This document shows, one piece after another, positions 20,301 through 29,629 of a stretch of DNA of 36,246 nt. The stretch spans positions 1 to 36,246 of the forward strand of contig WFSE01000145.1 in the NCBI GenBank assembly GCA_015486135.1, written 5' to 3'. The translations under genes and the position numbers were made by a program. The notes below the pieces were generated by a model that saw nothing but the letters and a program-made list of their open reading frames with translations, ran no database searches and had not been told where the DNA came from. The DNA comes from Lentisphaeria bacterium. Its GTDB lineage: Bacteria; Verrucomicrobiota; Lentisphaeria; Victivallales; JAADHT01. Numbering within the stretch: the first letter of the stretch is position 1; each line of letters starts with the position of its first letter.

Positions 20301-20437
20301 ATCACCGCCACCTGCGGGGGCGTGGTGTCCGGAAACAGGTCGGTGCGAGTCCGGAAAAAGGCCATCAACCCCATCACCACAGCAAGCAGCGAAAGCGCCA
20401 CGACAACATAGCTATGCTTTAGCGAAAAATGCGTCAT
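17342..20437 (-). CDS. RND family efflux transporter permease (AcrB/HAE1-like)
   Basis: 1031 aa; SLLAVVMGLMAFFRTRTDLFPDTTPPQVAVITVYPGASAENI, GMVVDASIVVLENIYRHY, GGTIVNNSILLLDFI, typical 12-TM RND layout. Confidence 0.95.
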   Translation of the reverse strand: MTHFSLKHSYVVVALSLLAVVMGLMAFFRTRTDLFPDTTPPQVAVITVYPGASAENISHKITEVLEKELNSISGLKRIRSVSRDEVSSITAEFYYYKSIGGAVVDVQNAVARVEAKLPEGIKKPMIYRITNTTRPLLTIALSPKAGSGKTLRDIRLLAENQITDALLNVEGVADVDVFGANMPEIRIRMHKTELDANKLSAIEVVGELRKHNLDYPSGYVYTKNGEYIVSTYDEFEDLKSIENIPVAQRGNGTIFLRDIADVELTSAEPRSLYHGNGKPAIAMNVTRLDTAGTVSTINNIKKKLPELNRAYPDIAFELTTDQSPVIDVNVQGMRSSLIQAIILTALVIFVFMADMRAALVVSVSIPMAFFASLIILWLSPFTLNMVTLSGLIISVGMVVDASIVVLENIYRHYRGMKTPDAYKATREATDEVKLSITAGMLTTVVVLIPVMFTGGYTQQIMRPLNLMICSTLVASLIAALSIVPLLTAKLLSGPERKKNFLERFFFRTDGLITKLADIYTWVLDKALRHRAITIILALALFVVSMRIVPPLIGKEMMPPMDTGISIISFNTSSDMKLSSVERIIDKVESEIKKNKYVKQISTVVGSEPGQITFGGGGATAQSVQITVRMVPRNRRKITIWDVDAGWRAKFQKIPGIKDLMVTEYGATPLSTTKAPLDVIISGPDSRVLDKLADQVVKRLGKVKGLVDIRRSWYFDKTKFQIEPSELKCATYGITPRDIAIEVKATLKGYVVGSFDLKNYLSIPIRVKYADSAISSPSALGDIYIPTKHCFLQVRNLAEIKKLKTQPYITREDILNTIDVTALNKVLTIGQAAGKASKALAGIKTPAGYSIEVAGSMADMKASNTRMMKALVIGLAFLYVLLLAMFRSFVHPITIMAAIPLAVAGAMWGLLIFNKPMCKPAMMGIIFLGGTIVNNSILLLDFIIQARKRGESRRDAILHSVRLRIRPILMTTVSTIIGLTPLIFEMAVGLERMSPLGVVAAFGLAAGTILTLVVIPVVYSLLDDLTVWAGAK

Positions 20438-21675
20438 TTTCCCTTTCCACCGTTACTTTTCCCTCCTTTGCCGGAGACTGGAACAGCTACCTTGCCCAAA
20501 GGCATCACGGCGAGGCCGTTGGCGAGCTTGGCCCATCCCAGAAAAGCACTCACCACAACCTCGTCTCCCACCTTCAAATCGCCCGACACCGCCGCCTTCG
20601 TCTCGTTGTTCGACAACACCTTCACGGGAATCTGAACAAGCTTGCCGCCACGAACCACAAACACAAAACTGCCATCCCCACCGCTATTATCTATGTTCAC
20701 CGCGCCGGAGGGGACTATCAGGACATCCCCCAAAACCTTGTTGTCAAGGTAAGCCAGAACATATTGACCACTGACGAACCGAGCCGACTCAGTCTTCGGA
20801 ATCACCGCCTCCACACGGACCATTTTATCCGATCCCACGGAGGGATATATCTTAGTTATGGGAACCACCACGGGGCTCGAGGATGTGATAACATCCAATT
20901 TGTCCCCAACTTTGACCGAACGCATATCCACCTGCGGCACCTGGACCTGTAGTTTCAACTGAGTCTGGAACTCCACCACCATCAGTTGCTTCCCGGGAAC
21001 CGCCAAATCGCCCGGGTCCACCGGAACCTCGCACACGACGCAGTCGAACGGCGCCCTTATCTTCGCATAGCTCAAATTGGTCTCAGCCAAACTCAACGCC
21101 CCCTCCGCCGCCGCCAATTCCGCCAACAGTGTCTTGCCGCGCTGTAACGCAACCTTATAGCGTCCAGTAGCCTCGTTCAACTGCTCCGTAGATGTCTCCA
21201 ACTGCTTCGCCGGCACAATATCCTGGTCGTGCAAAACCCTGTCGCGCGCCATCTGTTTCTGCCAATAGTCCACAGAAGCTTTAAGGGACTGCGTATTGAC
21301 CTTGTTGGCGGCGATTTGGGTCTTCACATTCTCGATTCGGGCTTTGGCTACAGCTACAGCCTGCTTTAGATTCCGGTCGTCCAGATTTATCAACGCGCCT
21401 CCAGCGGAAACCTTCTCCCCCTCCCGGTGGAGTATTTTCGTTATCTCCGAGGTTATACGGGCGGAAACATTTGCGGTCGTAAAAGGAACCATTATCCCGA
21501 CATACCTTTTAGGCGCCACGAATTCGCCCCGCGTCACCTTGGCGATCGCCACTGGAACCGGACGCCCGCCCAAGGCCTTGGCTTGCGCCAGTTGCCTCTT
21601 GCGGCGAACCACCGCCGCCACGGCGACCGCCACCAACACAACCACCACTATCGCCACCTTAACGCCGCGTTTCAT
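20434..21675 (-). CDS. RND efflux periplasmic adaptor (HlyD/MFP family)
   Basis: N-terminal TM, lipoyl-like halves (ANVSARITSEITKILHREGEKVSAGGALINLDDRN; LSYAKIRAPFDCVVCEVPVDPGDLA); stop overlaps the permease start. Confidence 0.93.
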   Translation of the reverse strand: MKRGVKVAIVVVVLVAVAVAAVVRRKRQLAQAKALGGRPVPVAIAKVTRGEFVAPKRYVGIMVPFTTANVSARITSEITKILHREGEKVSAGGALINLDDRNLKQAVAVAKARIENVKTQIAANKVNTQSLKASVDYWQKQMARDRVLHDQDIVPAKQLETSTEQLNEATGRYKVALQRGKTLLAELAAAEGALSLAETNLSYAKIRAPFDCVVCEVPVDPGDLAVPGKQLMVVEFQTQLKLQVQVPQVDMRSVKVGDKLDVITSSSPVVVPITKIYPSVGSDKMVRVEAVIPKTESARFVSGQYVLAYLDNKVLGDVLIVPSGAVNIDNSGGDGSFVFVVRGGKLVQIPVKVLSNNETKAAVSGDLKVGDEVVVSAFLGWAKLANGLAVMPLGKVAVPVSGKGGKSNGGKGK

Positions 21676-21747
21676 ACAACCTCCAAATTCTCAATCGCCC
21701 AAAACACGATGGCGCCTAAAACAAACCGAAAAACAAAAAACACCATC

Positions 21748-22122
21748 TCATCCAAGTAGTTCCGCCGCCTTTTCCGCGATTTCCGCGACGGCGTCCTCGT
21801 TAACATCCGTCTTCCCCTTCTCGAACCCGCAATCAGTAACCCGCAAAGTCGCGAATTCCGCGAACCCGGCGTTCTCCAGCGAGCGCTTCACGCAGTCCAT
21901 CGGACAACCATCAAGCGCCAACACCTTATCTGCCGAACGCGTAGTTTCCAAAATAAAATCCACCTTCCCGCCAATTCCCGCCATACAGAACATCTTGCCC
22001 GTACCGTCAGCGGTCATTTTCCTCGCCGCCCTGTCGGACAACTCCCCCACATCCGCCGCGCCGCTGCAAGCGAAGATCAATTTCAATCCATCCTTGCCGG
22101 AACATTCGCATCCAGTACCCAT
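21748..22122 (-). CDS. Putative zinc-binding protein, DGC domain family
   Basis: FACSGAADVGELSDRAARKM, GKMFCMAGIGG, LDGCPMDCVKRSLENAG; SD gaggagg before ATG 22122. Confidence 0.85.
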   Translation of the reverse strand: MGTGCECSGKDGLKLIFACSGAADVGELSDRAARKMTADGTGKMFCMAGIGGKVDFILETTRSADKVLALDGCPMDCVKRSLENAGFAEFATLRVTDCGFEKGKTDVNEDAVAEIAEKAAELLG

Positions 22123-22221
22123 TATCAACCTCCTCGTTGTCCACAAAATCAAACAGCCACATCTTTAGTTATTCGCACAACACGCACATAAAGTGACACC
22201 CCGCCACAAAATCCGCGCGGC

Positions 22222-23436
22222 CTACGCTTTGTAAATCAAATACAATCCCGTAACCACCACCAACACGGCGCAGGCTCGCTTCAGGTAAACCGCGCCCTTC
22301 GACTCCTCGTTCCAGTCCAAATATCTCTGAATCCACTCCGTAAACGTCCCGGCGAACACAATCACCGCGCAATGCCCCACTCCGTAGAATAGCAACAACG
22401 CCACTCCATAGGCCATGTCCGTCACGGCCTCTTTCACCACTATCGCCAGCATCGGCGCCATATACGCGAAAGTGCACGGCCCTATCGCCACTCCGAAAAC
22501 AAGCCCCAAAACCAATGCCGCCAAAAGCCCTTTCCGCTCCATCTTGACTCGCCCGGGACCGCTCCAAGGCATCGGAAACACATCCAGCAAATGGAGCCCG
22601 ACAAGGAGAAAAATCCCCGCCACAAAATAACTTGTCCAAGAACCCAAATCCCCGAGCATATGCCCGGTCGCCGCGGTGGCTACCCCAATCACCGCTATCG
22701 TCGCTAAAATCCCCCCGGCGAAAAGCGTCGCCAATACGAACGCGCGCCTCGTCGTCATCTCCTCCTGATCGTTTATGAACCCCACGATCAAGGGGATGCT
22801 CGACAAGTGGCACGGGCTGAGCAGAATACTCAACACCCCCCACACGAACGCCGCGGCGAACGCGATAACCGCGGTCTTTTTCAAATCCGCCGCCAAACCT
22901 CCGAAAAGATTCGACAACCAGCCGGCGTCGCTAGTGGTGGCATCCCCGCCAGCCTTCTCCGGAACCCCCTCCCCCGCTCCATCGACAGAGGCCTCCGTCG
23001 ACTGCCCCAAATCCACGCCAAGCTCGCGCCATTTGGCGACAATCTCCTCCTCGGGGAAGAAACCCTCGTGCCGAAACACCTCATTCCCGGATGCGTCGAG
23101 AAATATCTGCGTGGGAATCAGCTTGATCTTGTATTTGAACCCCACATCGCGGTTCTGGGTGACATCCACGAACTCCACTCTCAACCGCTTCGAGTATTTC
23201 TCCCGCAAAGAATCCAGCACACTCTCCATCATCTTGCAGGGCACGCAAGTTGTGGACCCGAGCTCGAGCATCGTGGGCAACCCCGCCGCGGACCTCGCGG
23301 ATTCTGCGGATCCAGCGGATTTCGCAGCCGCCTCACCACCACCGGCGGCACCGTCGGCACCAGTAAACTTCAACGCCACTACAGCGACAGTCAACGCCGC
23401 GACAACCGCGGTTATAATGGCCTTGCCTTTAGTCAT
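22222..23436 (-). CDS. Thioredoxin domain fused to CcdA/DsbD-like membrane protein (ArsG-like efflux permease candidate)
   Basis: Thioredoxin-like STTCVPCKMMESVL + IPTQIFLDASG; then multi-TM with LSPCHLSSIPLIVGF and GPCTFAYMAPML. Confidence 0.82.
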   Translation of the reverse strand: MTKGKAIITAVVAALTVAVVALKFTGADGAAGGGEAAAKSAGSAESARSAAGLPTMLELGSTTCVPCKMMESVLDSLREKYSKRLRVEFVDVTQNRDVGFKYKIKLIPTQIFLDASGNEVFRHEGFFPEEEIVAKWRELGVDLGQSTEASVDGAGEGVPEKAGGDATTSDAGWLSNLFGGLAADLKKTAVIAFAAAFVWGVLSILLSPCHLSSIPLIVGFINDQEEMTTRRAFVLATLFAGGILATIAVIGVATAATGHMLGDLGSWTSYFVAGIFLLVGLHLLDVFPMPWSGPGRVKMERKGLLAALVLGLVFGVAIGPCTFAYMAPMLAIVVKEAVTDMAYGVALLLFYGVGHCAVIVFAGTFTEWIQRYLDWNEESKGAVYLKRACAVLVVVTGLYLIYKA

Positions 23437-23457
23437 ACATCTCCTCGATGGCGCCAC

Positions 23458-23931
23458 TCACTTGATCAATTCCAGCATCTCATTAAGATTCTTCCGAACA
23501 TATTCCACAAACTTCCCGTTGTCGCCGAGAAGCTTCCACACCGCGTCGAGCACCTTGACCTTGACCTCTTTGCCGTCCTTCACCGCGACCAAAACGGGGA
23601 TCTTCGCCTCCGATTTGTATTTTTTCAGGAATCCGGCGTTCTCCTTTTCGTCCACATTCAGCGACTTGAAGGTTATTTTCCCCTTCTCCACAAGGGCCTT
23701 GTAGATCGGCTTCACCTCTATCTCGGTCCCGTTCTTCAGATTCGCCCCCTTCCCGCCGAATACCGCCGCCTTCAAAAGGTTCTCTATCGTGTTGCACGAC
23801 ATACACCGAAACGTGTTGTGGGGATAGTAAACATCAACCCGACTCTTCGCCGGAGCCACCGCGGCCTCATCGGCGGCGACATCAAAACAGCAGAGCCCCG
23901 CCATCAATGTCATCAGCGCCATCAATTTCAT
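23458..23931 (-). CDS. Secreted thioredoxin-fold protein, ArsF-like (nitrophenyl compound nitroreductase subunit ArsF family)
   Basis: Signal peptide; VDVYYPHNTFRCMSCNTIENLLKAAV and LNVDEKENAGFLKKYKSEAKIPVLVAVKDGKE; located in an ars cluster next to the Trx-CcdA gene. Confidence 0.7.
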   Translation of the reverse strand: MKLMALMTLMAGLCCFDVAADEAAVAPAKSRVDVYYPHNTFRCMSCNTIENLLKAAVFGGKGANLKNGTEIEVKPIYKALVEKGKITFKSLNVDEKENAGFLKKYKSEAKIPVLVAVKDGKEVKVKVLDAVWKLLGDNGKFVEYVRKNLNEMLELIK

Positions 23932-23986
23932 TTCGCCAATCTCCTTTTTTTGAAAAAACTTCCGCCGCGAATTCCGCGGACGACAC

Positions 23987-24778
23987 TCACCCTAAAAGTC
24001 CATATATGATCTTGCCGGCCACAAGCAAAACCACCACTCCGAACGCCCTCTTCAACTTGCCTTTGTCCGTCTTAAGCGATATCCGGCTACCTATCGTCCC
24101 GGCCACAACCGCCACGACCGCCAGCATAGCGCCGGTTTTCCAGTCCACATGCCCGTTGGAGGCGTGCCCGAGCAGTCCGCACAAAGCCGTCACCGCCACC
24201 ATCACCGTGGACGTCGCCACCGCCACGCCCATCGGCACCCCGCACAACAACACCATTATCGGCAACTTTATTATCCCTCCGGTTATCCCGAGCATCCCCG
24301 ATAGGACTCCTATAAACGCAGTGGCGGTCAACACCAACGGCAGGTTGACCGTGTACTCGTCGCCGTTGAACGTGCGATGCCAATACCAGAATCCCCGCTT
24401 CCTCTCGCCAGAGACATCCAAATTTCTCCGCTTTATCATCAAAATTCCCGCCACTATCAGGATTCCGGCCAAAATACCGCGGAGAACGTGCTCCGACACC
24501 ATGGCGCTGAAATAGCCACCCACAAAAGCCATGATGTCCGTCGGCGGGTCTATCACCAACGCCAATTTCCAATCCACCATGTTCTTCTTCGAAAAGGTGA
24601 ACAACGCCGCCAATGACGTGGCGAGAATCAGGCAGAGGCTTATCCCAGGCGCCGTCTCCATAGTGTACCCGGCGAGAAGCAATACGGGGACATAGAGTAT
24701 CCCCCCTCCCATTCCCAGCATCGAGAATATGAGGGAGACTACAAAAAACACCCCGGCCAATATCAAAATCTTCTCCAT
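23987..24778 (-). CDS. Sulfite exporter TauE/SafE family permease
   Basis: SMLGMGGGILYVPVLLLAGY, GMLGITGGIIKLPIMVLLCGVPMGVAVATSTVMV duplicated TauE/SafE motifs. Confidence 0.88.
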   Translation of the reverse strand: MEKILILAGVFFVVSLIFSMLGMGGGILYVPVLLLAGYTMETAPGISLCLILATSLAALFTFSKKNMVDWKLALVIDPPTDIMAFVGGYFSAMVSEHVLRGILAGILIVAGILMIKRRNLDVSGERKRGFWYWHRTFNGDEYTVNLPLVLTATAFIGVLSGMLGITGGIIKLPIMVLLCGVPMGVAVATSTVMVAVTALCGLLGHASNGHVDWKTGAMLAVVAVVAGTIGSRISLKTDKGKLKRAFGVVVLLVAGKIIYGLLG

Positions 24779-24826
24779 GCGTGGAATTCTCTCCTATCAT
24801 GTTTCGCCAATTTGCCCGAATACGGC

Positions 24827-25297
24827 TTAATCGCTTTGAGACGATTCCTTGTCAAAACGTTTGATCAAAGATTGAATGTCTCCAATACAACACGAACCCT
24901 TCGGGTTTTTAGTTTTACAGGAGCACAGTCCTTGTCCAGAGGCCTCCTTTACTCGCCTCAAAATATCCGCCCGCTCGGATGCGGAGGCGTTTCGCAAATC
25001 ACCAACCGTGACTTGAAAGCAGTAGCAGACGTAGCAATCGTCGTCGTCAGAATGCTTGGCGAACACCTTCTCTTTCACGTCCTCTTCATCAATCAACATT
25101 CCACTTTGGGTCGAAAAGTAGACAGTTGGAGAATCCGGGGCATCATCGTAAAAAAACTTGTCGTTCGGCTTCAGTTCCCACAGAGGGAATTTCACCATCG
25201 ACTTCACCGTTCCCGTATCCACGGCCGGGTTTCCACATCCCGGACAGATGTTGTCCAAAGAAAGTTCCTTCTCGTTGCAACAAGAACTCTCACTCAT
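24827..25297 (-). CDS. Putative iron-sulfur-binding metallochaperone, CopZ-like (BFD-like [2Fe-2S] plus zinc-ribbon Cys)
   Basis: NICPGCGNPAVDTGTVKSMVK, CYVCYCFQVTVGDLR, GLCSCKTKNPKGSCCIGD; SD aggagg before ATG 25297. Confidence 0.75.
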   Translation of the reverse strand: MSESSCCNEKELSLDNICPGCGNPAVDTGTVKSMVKFPLWELKPNDKFFYDDAPDSPTVYFSTQSGMLIDEEDVKEKVFAKHSDDDDCYVCYCFQVTVGDLRNASASERADILRRVKEASGQGLCSCKTKNPKGSCCIGDIQSLIKRFDKESSQSD

Positions 25298-25410
25298 TTT
25301 AGAACCTCCTACCACGTTTGGATTGTCCAAGAAATCAGCATCCTGGAGGTGACTCCAGCATTCCGCCGATAGCGAATAGGACGCGGTCAAGACTAATCGT
25401 CCGATCCCAC

Positions 25411-25995
25411 CTAACGACACGCCCCGCACACGCCATCCTTCATCGCGTTCACGAAGGTCAGCTCGCCACACTTGGCGCACGGCTTGGCATCGAAACACCC
25501 CTTCCCTTTGGGTAGCTCCACCGTCGTCACCTCGCCAATCTCCAAAAACATCTCCTCGGGCATCGAAAGCACCTTCTCAACCAGCGGATCCGCGATTTCC
25601 GCGGGAACATCCTGCGGCGCTACTCCTTCGCTCCGAAGCTTCACGAACGGCGATTTCTCAAGCAAGTTCTTGAAAAACTCGTCTTTCAGCCTCACTCGGA
25701 CCGCCCGCCCAGTGGCCGCTTCCACAAGTGTGAACGCCATCTTATTGTAGTATTTCTTCTCGATGTTCGATTTGCCGTAGGTGCAACCAGTGGCGACCAT
25801 CATGCCGTCGAGAAAACACCCCGCCGCATGGCCTTTGCCCGTTTCGGAAATCAGATACAATTCCTTGTCCGGAGCCCTATCCACGCCAAGAACCCTCATC
25901 GCCGCCGCCGCGGCGCGGATACCCAATGGCATCGCCGGACATTTGTGCCCATGAAATTTCATCCCTACTTCTACCAACTCATTCAATGCGGACAT
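25411..25995 (-). CDS. FmdE family protein (formylmethanofuran dehydrogenase subunit E-like) with C-terminal zinc ribbon
   Basis: [62 protein letters not shown] aaggagg before ATG 25995. Confidence 0.85.
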   Translation of the reverse strand: MSALNELVEVGMKFHGHKCPAMPLGIRAAAAAMRVLGVDRAPDKELYLISETGKGHAAGCFLDGMMVATGCTYGKSNIEKKYYNKMAFTLVEAATGRAVRVRLKDEFFKNLLEKSPFVKLRSEGVAPQDVPAEIADPLVEKVLSMPEEMFLEIGEVTTVELPKGKGCFDAKPCAKCGELTFVNAMKDGVCGACR

Positions 25996-26042
25996 CTCGA
26001 ACCTCCTTATTTTGTTGATTGTTTGGAAAGATTTCCGCATTA

Positions 26043-26273
26043 TTACGAAATCATCTCCTTTATCTCTTCCACCGTGGGGACCTTTCCGGCAACCTTCACA
26101 TCGCCATCCACCGCTAATGCAGGCGTCACCATCACGCCGAACTTCATTATGTCGTTGATGGCGCTTACCTTTTCGATCTCGTAATCGACACCAAGCTCCG
26201 CCGCCGCCTCCTCCGCGTTCTCCATCAACAACGCGCATTTGGGACAACCCGTCCCCAAAATCTGAATCTTCAT
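26043..26273 (-). CDS. Small thioredoxin-family protein (redox-active disulfide protein type)
   Basis: [36 protein letters not shown]…[32 protein letters not shown] gaaggagg. Confidence 0.88.
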   Translation of the reverse strand: MKIQILGTGCPKCALLMENAEEAAAELGVDYEIEKVSAINDIMKFGVMVTPALAVDGDVKVAGKVPTVEEIKEMIS

Positions 26274-26292
26274 CGCCATTCCTCCTTCTCGA

Positions 26293-27492
26293 CTATTCGG
26301 CCCTCGCCGCGGAATCAAACCACCCGCGGGTTCTCAAACAAAACCTTACCAACCCCAGCATCACCGGGACCTCTATCAACACCCCGACCACCGTGGCTAA
26401 CGCCGCCCCGGACGACAACCCGAACAGCATCACCGCCGTGGCTATCGCCACCTCGAAATGGTTCGACGCGCCGATCATAGCGGCAGGCGCCGCGTCCTCG
26501 TAGGACAACCTCAACACCTTGGCGGCCACGTATCCCACTCCGAAAATCAACACAGTCTGAACAAACAAAGGCACCGATATGTAGACTATCGTCATCGGGT
26601 TCGATATAATCACCTCGCCCTTGAAGCTGAACAGCAAAACCAGGGTCAATAGCAACGCGGCTATTGTCAGAGGTGTCAACACGTGGAGAAACTTCTCCTC
26701 GAACCATTCCCTCCCCTTCCAAGCGACAATCCATTTTCGGGAGAGATACCCGCAGACCAAGGGCAAAGCCACATAGATCGCAACGGATAACAGCAACGCC
26801 TGCCAAGGAATCGGCAGACGCCCCACGCCAAGCAGAAAGCCGCCAAGAACCCCATACAGCAGGAGCATCGTCAACGAGTTGATCGCCACCATTACCAGCG
26901 TCAAACCATCGTTCCCGCGGGCCAGGTATCCCCACACAAGCACCATAGCCGTGCAGGGCGCTATCCCAAGCAAGATGCAACCCGCGAAATAGCTCCTCCA
27001 CAAAGGAATCCGCAGCATCTTCACGCCTTCCCGCAACACGACCACGCCAGCGCCATGATGCTCTCCAACCGGCAAATCCAAACCAAAGGGCATCTTCACG
27101 AAATCCACTGCGTCAACGCCTATCAAACCGCGAAACACCATCCCTAGAAAAAACACCGCAATGGCATACATAGTGAAAGGTTTAACGCACCAATTCACAA
27201 AAAGCGTCAGAAAAACCGGTTTGCCACTCTTCCCAGCCTTCAAGGCCGAGGCGAAGTCTATCTTGACCATAATCGGATACATCATGAAAAAGAGGCAAAT
27301 CGCAATGGGAATCGAAACCACCGGCGCCCCGTTGACATTTATCGACAACGAATCCAAATACTTCGCCACATCAGGCGCGGCCTTGCCGAGCAACACCCCG
27401 CCAATAATACACAGAGCCACCCACAACGTCAGAAAACGCTCGAAAACGCTCGTCATCCTCCGCTTTTCTAGATTTCCGTTCGATTCGGACAT
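26293..27492 (-). CDS. acr3: ACR3 family arsenite efflux permease
   Basis: [74 protein letters not shown]. Confidence 0.96.
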   Translation of the reverse strand: MSESNGNLEKRRMTSVFERFLTLWVALCIIGGVLLGKAAPDVAKYLDSLSINVNGAPVVSIPIAICLFFMMYPIMVKIDFASALKAGKSGKPVFLTLFVNWCVKPFTMYAIAVFFLGMVFRGLIGVDAVDFVKMPFGLDLPVGEHHGAGVVVLREGVKMLRIPLWRSYFAGCILLGIAPCTAMVLVWGYLARGNDGLTLVMVAINSLTMLLLYGVLGGFLLGVGRLPIPWQALLLSVAIYVALPLVCGYLSRKWIVAWKGREWFEEKFLHVLTPLTIAALLLTLVLLFSFKGEVIISNPMTIVYISVPLFVQTVLIFGVGYVAAKVLRLSYEDAAPAAMIGASNHFEVAIATAVMLFGLSSGAALATVVGVLIEVPVMLGLVRFCLRTRGWFDSAARAE

Positions 27493-27509
27493 AACCTTCT
27501 CTCCCGGCG

Positions 27510-27986
27510 TCAATGCCCGGTGTCAATCAGCTCCAACGATTCCGGCAGCCCTTCCACAAACCTCTTTATCTCGTCCCGGACACGGCGATAGCAGTCCAGT
27601 TGCTCCTCCTCGGAACCGCCACTTTCCGCGACTTCCGCGGCGAGTCTTGGCGGATCCTCGAAGCCAGCGTGGACCATGCGGCAACCGCCGGTGAAAACCG
27701 GACAACTCTCGCGGGCGTTGTCGCACACCGTCACAACCACATCGAACTTCTCGTCCGCGAATTCCGCGACATTCTTCGATCTACGCCCCGAGATATCGAC
27801 TCCGGCCTCCGCCATAACCTTCACGGCGCTAGGGTTCATCCCATGCGTCTCGACTCCGGCGGAAAACGCCTCGATCTCGTCGCCTTTCAAATGCCGCGTC
27901 CAGCCTTCCGCCATCTGGCTCCGGCAAGAATTGCCAGTGCATAGAAACAGCACCCGCAACTTCCTTCCTTCAACGTTCCCGGACAT
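27510..27986 (-). CDS. arsC: Arsenate reductase ArsC (thioredoxin-coupled, LMW-PTP fold)
   Basis: [18 protein letters not shown]-loop, [20 protein letters not shown] ggagg before ATG 27986. Confidence 0.95.
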   Translation of the reverse strand: MSGNVEGRKLRVLFLCTGNSCRSQMAEGWTRHLKGDEIEAFSAGVETHGMNPSAVKVMAEAGVDISGRRSKNVAEFADEKFDVVVTVCDNARESCPVFTGGCRMVHAGFEDPPRLAAEVAESGGSEEEQLDCYRRVRDEIKRFVEGLPESLELIDTGH

Positions 27987-28017
27987 CAAACCATCCTCCG
28001 TCATCGACAAAAACACC

Positions 28018-28169
28018 AAACTCGAAATGAGAAATCCTAAACAAATTCAAAATGCGAATGACTCAAATCAGAAATAATACGGCAAAAATGCTCGAAAAAT
28101 CCGTTTTGAAACATTTGAATTTTGAAAATTCGAATTTGTTTCGAATTTCGGATTTCTCATTTCGAGTTT
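28018..28169. repeat. 152-bp inverted-repeat element, ORF-less relative of the IVP element
   Basis: Left aaactcgaaatgagaaatcctaaacaaattcaaaatgcgaat; reverse complement of right aaactcgaaatgagaaatccgaaattcgaaacaaattcgaatttt. Confidence 0.85.
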
Positions 28170-28258
28170 CAGAACCTCCTAAAACAGACCTAACACAATC
28201 ATACTCAAACACTTGCCAACTATTCAGCAAGCCCTCGTTTATGTCCCCTTCCCGCCGA

Positions 28259-29575
28259 TTACGGAAAAACCGCACCGAAAACCATCCCGCTGATGGTCGC
28301 CATCACCACCACCAACGACACATACGCCACCGTCTTTTTAGTTCCCATCACCTGCCGGATGACAAGCATGTTCGGCAAACTCAACGCGGGTCCCGCGAGC
28401 AACAACGCCAACGCCGGCCCCTTCCCCATCCCGTTCGCCATCAATCCCTGCAGTATCGGCACCTCCGTCAACGTGGCGAAATACATAAACGCCCCCGCGA
28501 CCGACGCGAACAAATTCGCCCCCAAAGAATTCCCTCCAACCATGCCGGATATCCAATGCGAGGGAATCATCCCCTCGTGGTCGGGACGCCCTAGCAAAAA
28601 TCCGGCGACAACAACACCGATCAGCAACAGCGGCAATATCATCTTGGCGTACCACCACGACTCCCCAAGCCACTCCCCGGTCTCCCCCTTCGTCGTCGCC
28701 AATATCAGCGACAACAAAACAACGCCCGCCAACACCAAACCCATCGGCGGCACTCCTAAAAACGCTAAAATCCCGACCAACACCGCGGAAACCGCGACCT
28801 TCCACCAAGACACCTCGAACCACAACACCAAAGACACGCCCAAAACCGCCGCGGAAGCCGCTGTCAGCCACCACTTCACCTCCCATATCGAACGCCACAA
28901 TCCAGCGTCCCCGGAGGCCGGCTTCGCGAAGTTCGCGAACACAAGCACGGCGACCATCGACGCGAAATACACAGCCGTCTGCCAAAGCTTCCGGGGCTTC
29001 TCGTCGTCGGGAATGAACAACTTCGCGTCATCGTCGTCCTTTTCCTCGCCCCTGAATATCAAACTCATCAACAAGCCAATGACCACGCTGAAGACTATCG
29101 CGCCAATCGCCCGGGCCACCCCAATCTCCATCCCCAGAATCCGAGCCGTCATTATTATCGCCAACACATTTATCGCCGGACCGGAATAGAGAAACGCCAC
29201 CGCCGGCCCCAAACCAGCGCCGCGTTTGTATATCCCCGAAAACAACGGCAGGACCGTGCAGGAGCACACCGCCAGGATCGTTCCGGAAACCGCCGCCACG
29301 CCATACGCCAACACCTTGTTCGCCTTGTCCCCGAGATACTTGATCACAGCGCCCTGGCTAATGAATATCCCCACCGCTCCGGCTATGAAAAACGCGGGAA
29401 CCAAACACAGCAACACATGCTCCCGCGCATACCACTTCACTAGATGGAGCGCCTCCATAATCGCATTGTCGAAGCGCTCCTTCCCCACAGGCAGATAGTA
29501 GCAACCCGCGAAAACCGCGGCCATCACCACTAGCATCAACAACTCGCGCTTTTTACCGCCGCTACCCTGCTCCAT
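28259..29575 (-). CDS. Permease (DUF318/YraQ-ArsP-like, SO_0444 type)
   Basis: LLCLVPAFFIAGAVGIFISQGAVIKYLGDKANKVLAYGVAAVSGTILAVCSCTVLPLFSGIYKRGAGLGPAVAFLYSGPAINVLAI. Confidence 0.85.
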   Translation of the reverse strand: MEQGSGGKKRELLMLVVMAAVFAGCYYLPVGKERFDNAIMEALHLVKWYAREHVLLCLVPAFFIAGAVGIFISQGAVIKYLGDKANKVLAYGVAAVSGTILAVCSCTVLPLFSGIYKRGAGLGPAVAFLYSGPAINVLAIIMTARILGMEIGVARAIGAIVFSVVIGLLMSLIFRGEEKDDDDAKLFIPDDEKPRKLWQTAVYFASMVAVLVFANFAKPASGDAGLWRSIWEVKWWLTAASAAVLGVSLVLWFEVSWWKVAVSAVLVGILAFLGVPPMGLVLAGVVLLSLILATTKGETGEWLGESWWYAKMILPLLLIGVVVAGFLLGRPDHEGMIPSHWISGMVGGNSLGANLFASVAGAFMYFATLTEVPILQGLMANGMGKGPALALLLAGPALSLPNMLVIRQVMGTKKTVAYVSLVVVMATISGMVFGAVFP

Positions 29576-29629
29576 ATTCCCGCATCTCCGCTTTTAAACA
29601 TTTTCCCATAACGCCAAACATTTAGGAAC

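Noticed and set aside
22807-24009. 400-aa + strand ORF opposite the Trx-CcdA and ArsF-like genes
   Set aside because: His/Arg-rich shadow translation; - strand genes have clear families and SD sequences
27676-28077. 133-aa + strand ORF opposite arsC ending …NPKQIQNANDSNQK
   Set aside because: Shadow of arsC running into the palindromic repeat; repeat-derived tail is a known source of spurious ORFs
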